Origin: Actinomycetospora sp. NBRC 106375
Lineage (GTDB): Bacteria; Actinomycetota; Actinomycetes; Mycobacteriales; Pseudonocardiaceae
Length of the DNA: 64,000 bases
Reading direction: 5' to 3'
Assembly: GCF_030269665.1 (NCBI RefSeq)
Contig: NZ_BSTS01000005.1
Location: forward strand, 62,001 to 126,000
The notes under the pieces are model-generated. The model was not told where the DNA came from. It did no database searches and saw only the letters and a list, made by a program, of their open reading frames with translations. The position numbers and the translations under genes are program-made. Shown here one piece after another: positions 43,412-51,691 of this stretch (positions are counted from its first letter, which is position 1; each line of letters begins with the position of its first letter).

Positions 43412-44515
43412 TCAGGAGCCCGCGAAGATCTCGTCGCCCTCGTCGTCCATGTCGTCGCCGCCGTCGTCGGGCTCCCCGTCGACGTAGGGCCGGTAGGTCG
43501 CCGGGTCGAACGGGAGGTCGACGCCGAAGGGCAGCTCGTACTTGTCGTGCAGGAAGCGCTCGCCGTAGAGGTGCACGGCGGTGTCGACGACCTTCGCCAG
43601 CAGCCGCGCCGAGAGCACCGCACCCACGCCGATGCCGAGGACCGGCACGAGCTGGGCGGCCTCACGCTGACCGATCTGGCTCAGCAGGCGCCGGTGCACC
43701 GCCGAGCCGAGCCGCTTGATCTGCGCCTGCTGCTGCTTGCGCTTCTGGTTCTCCTGCGACTTGGCCGTGATGAGCTCGATGACCTCTTGGTAGGCCCCGG
43801 GCGTCTCGTCGTCGCCCGAGAGCCCGACGGCCAGCACGGCGAGGGCGATGAGCTGTTCGGAACGCTTCGTCACGTCGTAGCCGTGATAGGCCGCGACGTG
43901 CGCGACGGCGCGCGTGCAGGACGCGACGGTGAGCAGGGCGTCGCCGGTGAGCGTCACGACCGTGACCGCGATCCCCGGCAGGCTGCCGATCCCGGCGCCG
44001 CCGGTACCGCCCGCCACCGCCGTCACACCGGCGCCAGTGAGGAAGCCCGTGACGCCGCCCTGCACGCCGGCGAACACCGTGTAGCCGAGGTCAAGGCGCG
44101 GCATCGCGGCCTGCACGTCGGCGATGTCGAGCCCGCGGATGTCCTTGAAGTCGGTGACCTCGTGGCCCTGCGCACGGAAGTCGGCGAACACCGCGTCACG
44201 CCGCAGGGTCGCCGCCCCGGCCCCGGCACCCGCCGAGGCGAGCTGGTGGAGCGCGTTCTGGACCCCGTCGTCGACCTGCGACACCCCGGGGATCCGCCGC
44301 AGCAGGCCGGTGACCTCGGCGCGGACCCCCGCCACCCCGTCCCACAGCGGACTGAGCAGGCCCGACGAGCTGCTCAGCTCGCGGTCCTTCCACTGCACGA
44401 CCTCGCGCCAGTGCTCGGCGTCGCCCGGCGACAGGTCCGGCGGGGGCGCGGGGATGTCGTCGGTCGTCGTGCTCACGCCGGGGACGGTACCCACACGGTG
44501 GACGTTCGACCTCAT
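43412..44515 (-). CDS. EcsC family protein
   Basis: A 367-residue protein. The N-terminal third is helical (DAEHWREVVQWKDRELSSSSG), followed by a Gly/Ala-rich hydrophobic region (VFAGVQGGVTGFLTGAGVTAVAGGTGGAGIGSLPGI), then LTVASCTRAVAHVAAYHGYD and a Lys/Gln-rich linker. LVPVLGIGVGAVLSARLLAKVVDTAVHLYGERFL is the family's end pattern. The C-terminus is acidic (DDGGDDMDDEGDE). ATG 44515 overlaps the kinase stop (ATGA); GTG 44476 is an alternative. A role at the membrane is inferred only. Confidence 0.72.
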   Translation of the reverse strand: MRSNVHRVGTVPGVSTTTDDIPAPPPDLSPGDAEHWREVVQWKDRELSSSSGLLSPLWDGVAGVRAEVTGLLRRIPGVSQVDDGVQNALHQLASAGAGAGAATLRRDAVFADFRAQGHEVTDFKDIRGLDIADVQAAMPRLDLGYTVFAGVQGGVTGFLTGAGVTAVAGGTGGAGIGSLPGIAVTVVTLTGDALLTVASCTRAVAHVAAYHGYDVTKRSEQLIALAVLAVGLSGDDETPGAYQEVIELITAKSQENQKRKQQQAQIKRLGSAVHRRLLSQIGQREAAQLVPVLGIGVGAVLSARLLAKVVDTAVHLYGERFLHDKYELPFGVDLPFDPATYRPYVDGEPDDGGDDMDDEGDEIFAGS

Positions 44516-45096
44516 CGACGAGGTGACGTCCGCATGTCCAGCGACCCGTCGGGATGCCGCCGGACGATCACGTCGGCGGCGTCGGGCAGACCCTCGTGGG
44601 CGGCCAGCACCTGCTCGCGAGCCCGCCAGGTCGCCCGGTGCGGGGCGTAGAGCGGCCAGTCCTCGCGCGCCCGCAGCCGCCGTTCGCGCTCACCGGGCTC
44701 CGCGTCGACCCACACCGTCAGCGCCTCGTGCGACCGCAGCACCGACGCCCCGGCCCCGCAGCCCTCGAGGACGACGACGCGCGCGGCCAGCGGTCGGTCC
44801 CGCGGAGGGCCCTCCGCGTCGTGCTCCCAGTCCCACGCGCCCCAGCGCGGCGTGCAGCCCGCGCGGAGCGGCTCGACGAGCCCCGTGACGGCCCGTGCCG
44901 GGCCCTCCTCGAGGCCCGCCCAGCCGCGGTAGAACTCCTCGATCGAGACGACGGCGACGTCGTCCTGGTGCCCCAGGTCCTGCGCGAGCGCCGTCTTGCC
45001 CGCTCCGGAGAACCCGTCGACCCCGACGAGCACGGTGGCGCCGACCGACGGCGGCAGCGCCCGCAGGTGCTCGGCGAGGGCCGCCGGGTCCGTCAC
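44512..45096 (-). CDS. Uridine kinase-like P-loop protein
   Basis: A 194-residue P-loop kinase. Walker A is GVDGFSGAGKTAL near residues 25-37. VVSIEEFYRGWAGLEEG with acidic residues and VVVLEGCGAG (Walker B-like) follow, then a lid-like REDWPLYAPHRATWRARE. It resembles uridine kinases and other small-molecule kinases. The substrate is not clear. GTG 45096 starts two bases after the stop of the uracil-DNA-glycosylase-like gene, and its stop overlaps the EcsC start. Confidence 0.75.
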   Translation of the reverse strand: MTDPAALAEHLRALPPSVGATVLVGVDGFSGAGKTALAQDLGHQDDVAVVSIEEFYRGWAGLEEGPARAVTGLVEPLRAGCTPRWGAWDWEHDAEGPPRDRPLAARVVVLEGCGAGASVLRSHEALTVWVDAEPGERERRLRAREDWPLYAPHRATWRAREQVLAAHEGLPDAADVIVRRHPDGSLDMRTSPRR

Positions 45097-45098
45097 GG

Positions 45099-45830
45099 TC
45101 AGAACGGGCGGCGACGCCCGGCCGGCCCGCCGGCGGCCGGGCGCACCTTCTCGCCCCGCGCCCGCTGGCCGGCCAGGCGCATCGCCTCGACGATGAGGTC
45201 GCTGTTGCCGCGGCCGGTGGCGGCGTCGACGCGCGGGTAGACGAGTGGGCTCGGGTGCGGGGCGAGGGCGACCGTCGCGTCCCGCAGCCCGCCCGGCAGG
45301 CCCCGGCGGGCGATCCGCGCCCAGGCCCGCGCCGCCGGTCGGCCCAGGACCACGACCTCGGTCGGCGCGGGGTCGAGCAGCTCCAGCATCTGCTCGAGGT
45401 AGGGCAGCGCGCGCACCGACTCCTTCTCCAAGGTGCGCACCGGCTTGGCCGGGTTCGCGACCCACCACGGCACGACGTTCCAGTGCAGGCTGATGTCGTA
45501 GCCGAGCTTGGCGCGGTCGCTGGCGACGTAGGTGTTGTTCGCGGTCGGGTCGTTGTTGTGCCTGCTGACGAACCCCGACCCCTCCTCCGCCTCGCCCGAC
45601 GGGTCCTGAAGCAGCACGAGGACGCGCGCCCCCTGTCCCGCGCTCGCCGGGTCGAAGTACGGCAGGTTCTCGTAGGTGGTGTCCCGGACGTGGTCCACCC
45701 AGCGGTTCAGCACCCCGACCGCGCCGTCGTAGCGCTGCGCCCAGCGCTGCGCGTGCACGTCCGGGGCGAGGTCACGACTGAGCAGCTCGCCCCGCTTGTG
45801 GGCGAGCGTGTTCCACACCGGGCGGGGCAT
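45099..45830 (-). CDS. Uracil-DNA glycosylase-like protein
   Basis: A 243-residue protein with the fold pattern of the uracil-DNA glycosylase superfamily: VLVLLQDPSGEAEEGSGF near residue 70 in the place of the GQDPYP motif, DISLHWNVVPWW, VVVLGRPAARAW, and LAPHPSPLVYPR for the closing HPSP loop. Activity on uracil or another damaged base is possible; the changed first motif makes a catalytic role less certain. The C-terminus is basic and rich in Arg/Gly. ATG 45830 overlaps the Ddn-like stop by one base (TGATG). Confidence 0.7.
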   Translation of the reverse strand: MPRPVWNTLAHKRGELLSRDLAPDVHAQRWAQRYDGAVGVLNRWVDHVRDTTYENLPYFDPASAGQGARVLVLLQDPSGEAEEGSGFVSRHNNDPTANNTYVASDRAKLGYDISLHWNVVPWWVANPAKPVRTLEKESVRALPYLEQMLELLDPAPTEVVVLGRPAARAWARIARRGLPGGLRDATVALAPHPSPLVYPRVDAATGRGNSDLIVEAMRLAGQRARGEKVRPAAGGPAGRRRPF

Positions 45831-46243
45831 CAGCGCCGTTCGAGCAGCACGACCGGGATCGTCCGGTCGGTCTTGTCCTCGTAGCCCTGGAAGCCCGGGT
45901 AGTCGGCCTTCTGCTTCTCCCAGATGGGCGCGCGCTCGTCGGCGGGCAGGTCGCGGGCCCGCAGCGACTCCGTGCCGGTGCCGATCTCCGCGGTCACGTC
46001 CGGGTGGGCCAGCAGGTTGCGGTACCAGTCCGGATGCGTGTCCGCGCCGGCCTTCGACGCGAAGACCGCGTAGGCGTCGCCGACCGCCTGGTACATCATC
46101 GGCGTGACGCGCTCGGTCCCGGACGTGCGTCCCGTGTGGTGCAGCAGGAGCAGCGGCGCGCCCTCGAACGGGCCGCCGACCTTCCCGTCGTTGGCACGGA
46201 ACTCGTCGATGATCTGCTGGTTCCAGTCGCTCACTCCCGCCAT
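45830..46243 (-). CDS. F420-dependent (Ddn-like) nitroreductase family protein
   Basis: A 137-residue protein of the deazaflavin-dependent nitroreductase family: IIDEFRANDGKVGGPFEGAPLLLLHHTGRTSGTERVTPMMY at the start, then YAVFASKAGADTHPDWYRNLLAHPDVTAEIG, and EQKADYPGFQGYEDKT-like near the end. Such enzymes use coenzyme F420 in actinomycetes. The substrate is unknown. ATG 46243 (MAGVSDWNQ) or GTG 46234 may be the start. Its neighbours are co-directional. Confidence 0.88.
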   Translation of the reverse strand: MAGVSDWNQQIIDEFRANDGKVGGPFEGAPLLLLHHTGRTSGTERVTPMMYQAVGDAYAVFASKAGADTHPDWYRNLLAHPDVTAEIGTGTESLRARDLPADERAPIWEKQKADYPGFQGYEDKTDRTIPVVLLERR

Positions 46244-46266
46244 CCTGCCCCTGCGAGAGGCCATGG

Positions 46267-46701
46267 TCATGCGGAGAGCGCCCATCCGAGCTCCACCGAA
46301 GGACCCTCGTCGCACGCGAGCACCGTCCACGCGGTCGGGCTCCAGCGGAACACCGCGTCCTGCCCCCAGGCCGCGCCGAGCGCCCGTGCGTCGTCGTCGT
46401 CCAGCCCGACGACCAGCGCGCCCTCCTCCGCGTGGCTCCCGTCCCCGGCGCCGGCGATCGTGCGCCGGTGCCGCAGGCCCCGCTCGTCGAGCGCGGCCTC
46501 GAGACGTGCCTGCCGGACGGCGTTCTCCCTCGCCCCGGGCCGCTCGGCCCCCGGATTGTGGGCGGTGACGACGTGGACCGGCGCGGTGAACGGGAAGGTG
46601 CCGACGACCTCGCCCGCCGGCCGGGGCCGGAGGACGAGCCCGAGGTCCGGCACCCGCAGGACGGCCCGCGCGTAGGCGTCGGTGCGGTCGGCGCGGCTCA
46701 T
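46267..46701 (-). CDS. DUF3293 family protein
   Basis: A 144-residue protein. The family pattern is HVVTAHNPGAERPGARENAVRQARLEAALDERG, then the conserved Asp-Gly-Ser-His (GDGSHAEEGALVVGL) and WGQDAVFRWSP. Function is not established. ATG 46701 at the 5' end; the WXG-type locus begins divergently 62 bases away. Confidence 0.78.
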   Translation of the reverse strand: MSRADRTDAYARAVLRVPDLGLVLRPRPAGEVVGTFPFTAPVHVVTAHNPGAERPGARENAVRQARLEAALDERGLRHRRTIAGAGDGSHAEEGALVVGLDDDDARALGAAWGQDAVFRWSPTAWTVLACDEGPSVELGWALSA

Positions 46702-46763
46702 GACGGCGTCGAATTCTGCCGAACGGCACGTCTGCGCGCGCCGGCCTGCCTACCGTCTCGGCC

Positions 46764-47054
46764 GTGGCCGACGTGCGGGTGGTGCTGCAGGCGCTGCTCG
46801 ACGCCGCGCACGGGGTGGACGCGGTGATGGACGAGCTGGCTGCGCACGACGTCGCCGACCTCGTGACGACGCCCGCACCGTTCGGTCACGACGTCCTCGG
46901 GGCCGTCGTCGTCGACTTCGGCGATCGGTGGTCCCACGGCCTGGCCAACCTCACCGACGACGGCAACGCCCTCGCCCGCGGGCTCCACGACGCCGCCGGC
47001 GCGTACGCCGAGGCCGAGGGCCTGGCCGTCGACCAGTTCCGCTGGGGTCGGTGA
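46764..47054 (+). CDS. EspC/WXG100-like type VII secretion partner
   Basis: A 96-residue, mostly helical protein (VVLQALLDAAHGVDAVMDELAAHD, then HGLANLTDDGNALARGLHDAAGAYAEAE) of the size and pattern of small type VII secretion partners, with a Y-x3-E motif (YAEAE) that is typical of the secretion signal. It starts with GTG 46764. The toxin-like gene follows after six bases, so this is probably its partner or targeting factor. Homology is by pattern only. Confidence 0.62.
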   Translation: MADVRVVLQALLDAAHGVDAVMDELAAHDVADLVTTPAPFGHDVLGAVVVDFGDRWSHGLANLTDDGNALARGLHDAAGAYAEAEGLAVDQFRWGR

Positions 47055-47060
47055 CCCCGC

Positions 47061-48248
47061 GTGCCGCCGCTCGGGTCGCGCGCGGACCCCGCGGCCCTCG
47101 TGCCCGGCGACCCGGACGCGGTGCGGGCCATCGCGTCGGTGATGTCCCGCCTCGGCGGCGCCCTCGTCGGCGCCGGGGATGGGTTGAGTCGTATCGACAC
47201 CGGCGACTGGCAGGGCGATGCGGCCGATTCCTTCCGCCGCGCGTTCGACCCCGTGCCGCCGCAATGGACCGGGACGGGCGAGGCGTTCCTCGCCGCCGCC
47301 GACGCCGTCAACGACTGCGCGGAGGTCCTGGCGTGGGCGCGTTCCGAAGCCGTCGCCGCCGTGCAGACCTAGGAGGAAGCCGAGGCGCTCAGCGCGCAGC
47401 CCCGGGGCCCGGAGCAGGTCGACCCAGGTGAGGCCGGCCGGGTCGCGGCGACGGAACGTCTGCGGGCGGCCCGCGCCGCCGTCGCCGAGGCCGGGGATCG
47501 CGCGGCGCCGCTCGTGGCGCGGGCCCGTGACCTCGCCCCGGCGATGCCCTCGATCGCCCAACAGATCGGCGGGTTCCTCGGCGATCTCGGTGGCGGCGCG
47601 TGGTCGGAGCTCGCGACCACGGGCCAGCTGCTCTGGCAGGTCAACCCGACGCGCTTCCTCGTCGAGCCGGCCGAGGCGGTCGGCGGGTGGGGCGACCTCG
47701 CCACCGGTGTCGCCCACGCGGTCACGCACCCCGCGGAGACCATCGAGCAGGCGGTCAACCCGCGCGAGGTGGCCACGAACCCGACGCGCTGGGCGGGCGG
47801 CGTGCTCACCGGCCTCGGGCTCTCCGCCCTCGGCGGTGCGGGCGCGGCGGGGCGGGCGTCGCGCGCGGTCCGCGCGGCCGGGATGGAGGCGGCGGACCCG
47901 GCAGACTCCTCCGGTGCGCCCCTGGGTCGGTACCGCGGTCTCACGGCGGCCGAGCACGCGGCGAACGAGGGTGTGCTGATCGGGCGGCGGGGGAGTGCGC
48001 GGAGCCCGAAGTTCCCGGTGCGCGAGGTCGATACGGTCGCCGAGATCGACGGGATCTTCCGGGTGTTGTCCGACGGCGGCCAGGTGGTCCACACCTCGGA
48101 GGGGAGGACCGTGGTCCTGCTCGCGGACGGCACCTACATGACCTACCGCGCGACGTCGTCGACTCCACCGCACGATCCCGCGGTCGACATCAACGCCGGA
48201 CGCGCTCACCAGGTTCGCGTCCACACACCGAGGAGGGAGGACGGATGA
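47061..48248 (+). pseudogene. WXG-type polymorphic toxin, with an in-frame stop
   Basis: Reading one frame, this spans about 395 codons with a single TAG at 47370-47372. Before it (103 codons) is a WXG100-like domain with the WQG turn (TGDWQGDAADSFRRAF). After it the frame stays open: EEAEALSAQPRG, then a hydrophobic Gly/Ala-rich part (WAGGVLTGLGLSALGGAGAAGRASR) and a C-terminal domain GRYRGLTAAEHAANEGVLIGRR to DPAVDINAGRAHQVRVHTP. The tail pattern resembles RNase-type (BECR) toxin domains, which is a weak guess. If CAG to TAG, it is a recent loss; otherwise two proteins are made, or the base is a sequencing error. Confidence 0.65.
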
Positions 48249-48586
48249 GCGACGCTGACCTCGCGATGATGGACGACATCGTCGGCGAGGCCCGAGTCGA
48301 CTGGATCGACATGGGCCACGCGATCGGCATCGTCTCCCTGGCCGAAGGTGGGGACGACGATCTCGCTCTCCTCCGCCGCGCCGGCGGTCTCGTCGCGCGG
48401 TTGGTCCGCGAGGGACGCCTGGTGCCTGGCGACGTCGGGACCGGGCGCGGGGCGTTTGTCCCCTGGCCTTCGGCCCCTGAGGCGTCGGCGAGGTTCCTCG
48501 AGGAGTACGTCGCCCAGGTTGTCGCCGGCACCACGCCGTTCGAGCCGTGGCAACCCTGCCTGTTCGCGCCGGGGGAGGGCGGATAG
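48245..48586 (+). CDS. Probable immunity protein 1
   Basis: A 113-residue acidic protein: VDWIDMGHAIGIVSLAEGGDDDLALLRRAGGLVARLVREGRLVPGDVG, and a closing EPWQPCLF. It is similar to the next small protein along its whole length. ATG 48245 overlaps the toxin stop (ATGA), the usual arrangement for a toxin and its immunity gene. No signal peptide, so it would act in the cytoplasm. Assignment is from context. Confidence 0.65.
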   Translation: MSDADLAMMDDIVGEARVDWIDMGHAIGIVSLAEGGDDDLALLRRAGGLVARLVREGRLVPGDVGTGRGAFVPWPSAPEASARFLEEYVAQVVAGTTPFEPWQPCLFAPGEGG

Positions 48587-48595
48587 GCCGGCGAG

Positions 48596-48618
48596 GATGC
48601 TTCGGTTTCCGAAGCATC
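48596..48618. repeat. GATGCTTCGG palindrome, copy 1
   Basis: GATGCTTCGG (48596-48605) and CCGAAGCATC (48609-48618) flank TTT. The exact reverse complement of this whole unit is at 49041-49063. It lies ten bases after the first immunity gene. Confidence 0.85.
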
Positions 48619-48633
48619 GCGACCTCCCGTCCA

Positions 48634-48674
48634 CGATGGTGAAGGTCCACACCCCGAAGGCGGGCGGGAGATGA
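48634..48674 (+). pseudogene. Remnant of a second toxin C-terminus
   Basis: The frame reads ...STMVKVHTPKAGGR and stops at TGA 48672, overlapping the ATG of the second immunity gene, just as the first toxin ends with HQVRVHTPRREDG in an ATGA overlap. Only this end is kept; the upstream DNA is the palindrome. The resemblance is short, but the position is the same. Confidence 0.55.
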
Positions 48675-49021
48675 CGACGGGCGACGAGCTCAAGGCCGAT
48701 CTGCTGCACGAGGCCGAGGACGATTGGCTCGACATCTTCCAGGCGATCGCGCTGGTCAAGGTCGTCGAGGGCGGCGAGGGACGGCTGCCGTTGCTGCGTC
48801 GCGCCGGACCCCTGCTGGTCGATCTGGTGCGCGACGGCTCCCTGGTCTGCGGCGAGCCCGTTGCCGACCCGCCGGGTGCTTTCGACGCCTGGGCACTCGA
48901 GCCGTCCGCCGCGGCCGAGGCACTCCGGCGCTACATCGACCGGGCCCTCGCCGGCGAGGTCGCGCTCGTGCCGTGGGAGCCCTGCAGCTTCGCCCTGCCG
49001 GCGCAGGTCCGGTCGGGCTGA
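48671..49021 (+). CDS. Probable immunity protein 2 (paralogue of the first)
   Basis: A 116-residue protein: DDWLDIFQAIALVKVVEGGEGRLPLLRRAGPLLVDLVRDGSLVCGEP, and VPWEPCSFALP at the end. It aligns with the first immunity protein throughout, differing in most surface positions. No whole toxin precedes it, only a tail remnant, so it is an orphan immunity gene of the kind that protects against relatives' toxins. It is bounded on both sides by GATGCTTCGG palindromes. Confidence 0.68.
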   Translation: MTTGDELKADLLHEAEDDWLDIFQAIALVKVVEGGEGRLPLLRRAGPLLVDLVRDGSLVCGEPVADPPGAFDAWALEPSAAAEALRRYIDRALAGEVALVPWEPCSFALPAQVRSG

Positions 49022-49040
49022 GGCGCCCGACGTTGCTGCG

Positions 49041-49063
49041 GATGCTTCGGAAACCGAAGCATC
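49041..49063. repeat. GATGCTTCGG palindrome, copy 2
   Basis: GATGCTTCGG (49041-49050) and CCGAAGCATC (49054-49063) flank AAA. It is copy 1 in the opposite orientation and lies 20 bases after the second immunity gene. Confidence 0.85.
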
Positions 49064-49168
49064 TCCGCCACCCCTCGACCCTCCCCGCGCGGTTGTCCAC
49101 AGGCGCCATGTCCGCGGAACCGATGGAGCCCCGCGGCACTCCAACCAGAGGAGAGCCGAGGAGGCGAC

Positions 49169-49828
49169 ATGGTGAAACCCGCGCGATCGCGGCGGAGCAA
49201 GGAGCGCACGGTGGCCGGCCGCCACCACGAGGACGTGGACGCCGTCGTGCGCCGCACGCTGGGTCGGCGGGCGCTGCGCGAGGAGCATCCTGACGGCGAG
49301 CTGACCGTCCAGCTCCTGCCGCACCACCTCGCCGCCGGGGCGCTGACGCTGGCAGTGGGCGACGAGACCGAGGTCGCGCCCGCGATCTACGCCGGCGGCC
49401 ACCTGCCGGCGCTGTCGGACCGCCAGGCCTGGACGGTCGACGAGTTCGGCTGCTTCGACGGGCGGGGTGAGGTCATCACGGCGCCCGTGTCGGCGCAGGA
49501 GTGCTCCTGCCACGTGGACGTGTTCGACGTGGCGGGCCGCCTGTTCCCACTGAACTGGGCGGCCTCCGAGCCCGTCGACGGCCGACTGTGGATCGAGGGC
49601 GCGCTCTACCTCGAGCCGGAGCTCGCCGTAGGCACCGAGCACGGCGAGGCCGTGGCGCTGTGCCGCCGGAGGTACCGGGTGCGCGAGATGCGGCGGTACC
49701 GGCGGACGACGTACCGCCCGGTGGACCCCGTGCGTCTCGAGACCGTCCCGGCGCCCGACCGGGTCACCGACGAGGCGATCTACGTCGCCGACCTCCGGCT
49801 CCTCGACGCGACGGTCCCGGAAGCATGA
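49169..49828 (+). CDS. Hypothetical protein next to the immunity genes
   Basis: A 219-residue protein I do not recognise. It starts basic (VKPARSRRSKERTVAGRHH), followed by a mixed alpha/beta region with two conserved-looking Cys near ECSCHVDVFD, and a strand-rich segment (GRLWIEGALYLEPELAVG) before a very basic RREYRVREMRRYRRTTYR-like part. No signal peptide. GAGGAGG lies seven bases before ATG 49169, a strong ribosome site. Its place after two immunity genes suggests it may belong to the toxin locus, without further support. Confidence 0.55.
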   Translation: MVKPARSRRSKERTVAGRHHEDVDAVVRRTLGRRALREEHPDGELTVQLLPHHLAAGALTLAVGDETEVAPAIYAGGHLPALSDRQAWTVDEFGCFDGRGEVITAPVSAQECSCHVDVFDVAGRLFPLNWAASEPVDGRLWIEGALYLEPELAVGTEHGEAVALCRRRYRVREMRRYRRTTYRPVDPVRLETVPAPDRVTDEAIYVADLRLLDATVPEA

Positions 49829-49890
49829 TCTCTCCCGGATCAAGCCACGGCAGCCCCAGGACGGGCGGCGGGGGTGCGCAACAGTTTTGA

Positions 49891-49915
49891 GGAAGGCTTC
49901 GGAATTCGAAGCATC
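49891..49915. repeat. GATGCTTCGG palindrome, copy 3 (diverged)
   Basis: GCTTCG (49896-49901) pairs with CGAAGC (49907-49912) around GAATT; the right end keeps GAAGCATCGCG as in copy 1. It lies 60 bases after the 49169-49828 gene and before the convergent gene's end. Confidence 0.6.
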
Positions 49916-49933
49916 GCGGGGTGTACTCGGCGG

Positions 49934-51691
49934 TCAGCGCCCGCCGCGACCGCTTTGACCGCCGCCGTTGCCGCCGCCTTGGCCACCAGCAGCACCGCCC
50001 TGGCCACCACGGTCGCCGCCGCCTTGGCCGCCGCGGTCACCACCGCCCTGACCGCCCCGGTCGCCGCCGCCACCAGAACCGGCGTCGCCCCGATCGCCGC
50101 CGCGGCCACCGGCCGATGCGCCGGCGCGCGGGGGAGGCCCGTCGTCGCCCCGGCCCCCGCCGGCGTTGCCGCCGCCGTTGCCACCGCCACCGCCACCGCT
50201 GTTGCCGCCACCGGCGTTCCCGCCGCCGTGACCACCGTCGCCGGCCTGGCCGCCGCCACCACCGCCACCGGTGTTCCCGCCACCGCCGCCGGCGTTGCCA
50301 CCGCCGCTGTTGCCGCTGCTGCCGCCGTTCCCGCCAGCACCGCCGCCGTTCCCGCCGCCTCCACCGCCGTTGCCACCGGAGGGCTGCGACGGCTGGGTGG
50401 GCTGGGTGCTCGGGCCGGGGTTCGCGGTGGACGGCTGGGGCGAGCCCGCCGAGGACGCCGGCGGCCCGTCGGCGCGCGGTACCGCGGGCACGGCGCGCGG
50501 CGTCCCGCCGGGCACGCCGGCCGGGGCGAGGCTGACGCCCGCGGCCAGGGACGGCGCGACGGGACCGCTGGGTCCCGCCGGCGCCGGACCGGCGGACGTC
50601 GCGTCGCCCAGGCCGAGGTCGAGGGCGGCGTCGCCGGCCGGGGCGGCGGGCGTGGCGCCCGCTCCCACGGGCGGCAGGGCGGCGCCGAGTCTGGGCGCGG
50701 CACCGGGTCCAGAGGGCAGCGGAGCCGAGCTCCCGCCCGTCGTCTCCGGAGCCGCGGTGTGGTGCGCGGCCGTGGCGACGGCGGCGCCGAGAGCGGCCAC
50801 GGACGCGGCCGTCAAGGTGGCCGCGACGAGGGGGAGACGGTTGCGGCGCTCGGCCGGCGGCGTCTCGGCCGGCAGCGCGGCACCGGCGGCGAGCCCCGCC
50901 GCCGCACCGGACGACGCGACCCCGCCGCAGCCCCGGGCCGGGGAGGTGGGGCCGCGCCTCGCACTCGCCTGAGTCGGAGCATCCGGCGCCCACGGAGCGC
51001 CCGGGCGCGCGTCAGCGGGAGAACGACCGGCGAACGCGCCCGCCGCGGCTCCCGCGAGGCCGACCGTCGCCGCCGTCGCGGCGCCCGTCGACGCTCCACC
51101 GGCAGGTGCCCCTCCCGGAAGGGACACTCCCGACGGGACTGCAGTCGCCGTCACGCCACCGTCTCCGCCGGCCGCGTGACCAGCGACTCCGGCCGTGGCG
51201 ACATCGCGCCCACCCCGCCCCCACCCGCGGCTCAGGCGCGAGCGCGCCGACGTCGCGTGCATCGGGGCGAACGTGGGTCCCGCGATCGAGGCGTCGGGGA
51301 GGTCGGCGAGCGGGGCGAGCTCGCGCTCGGCCACGGCGCCCGGCGTCTCCGGCCCGACCGCGAGGCCGAGGTGGTGGGCGAAGGCGAGCTCGCCGTGGGT
51401 CAGGCGGCGGTCGACGACGTCGACGGCCACGCGGTCGGCGGCGGCGATGTCCTCGGCGTCCATGCCGCGGATGTGGCGCATCACCAGCGCGCGGCGCTGG
51501 ACGGCCGGGAGGGCGTCGAGCGCGGTGAGCGCCGGCGGGGCGATCGGGGTCGCGCGGGTCTCGTCGGCCACGACCGGGGAGATCACGGCGGTGTCCTCGG
51601 CGGAGCGTGCCGCGCGGCGGTGGCCGTCGTCCTGCGAGTCGCCGTAGGTCCACGTCAGACCACGGCCGACCGCCATCCCCCCGGAGGTCAT
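49934..51691 (-). CDS. Membrane protein with a sigma region 4-like domain and glycine-rich tail
   Basis: A 585-residue protein with an unusual build. Residues 55-105 (LTALDALPAVQRRALVMRHIRGMDAEDIAAADRVAV) look like sigma-70 region 4 helix-turn-helix. A long Ala/Gly/Pro-rich part follows. Residues about 285-312 (RLPLVAATLTAASVAALGAAVATAA) form one transmembrane helix preceded by basic residues, so the N-terminus is inside. A Pro/Ser/Thr-rich outer segment leads to about 150 residues of Gly, Asn, Ser, then GGDRGGQGG repeats. ATG 51691 overlaps the DivIVA-like stop. I know no named family with this domain order. Confidence 0.65.
   Translation of the reverse strand: MTSGGMAVGRGLTWTYGDSQDDGHRRAARSAEDTAVISPVVADETRATPIAPPALTALDALPAVQRRALVMRHIRGMDAEDIAAADRVAVDVVDRRLTHGELAFAHHLGLAVGPETPGAVAERELAPLADLPDASIAGPTFAPMHATSARSRLSRGWGRGGRDVATAGVAGHAAGGDGGVTATAVPSGVSLPGGAPAGGASTGAATAATVGLAGAAAGAFAGRSPADARPGAPWAPDAPTQASARRGPTSPARGCGGVASSGAAAGLAAGAALPAETPPAERRNRLPLVAATLTAASVAALGAAVATAAHHTAAPETTGGSSAPLPSGPGAAPRLGAALPPVGAGATPAAPAGDAALDLGLGDATSAGPAPAGPSGPVAPSLAAGVSLAPAGVPGGTPRAVPAVPRADGPPASSAGSPQPSTANPGPSTQPTQPSQPSGGNGGGGGGNGGGAGGNGGSSGNSGGGNAGGGGGNTGGGGGGGQAGDGGHGGGNAGGGNSGGGGGGNGGGNAGGGRGDDGPPPRAGASAGGRGGDRGDAGSGGGGDRGGQGGGDRGGQGGGDRGGQGGAAGGQGGGNGGGQSGRGGR

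Noticed and set aside
49934-50400. Glycine-rich region as a PE_PGRS-type protein or a CRISPR-like array
   Set aside because: There is no PE domain and the DNA repeats are short codon-level ones with no spacers. It is the tail of the membrane protein.
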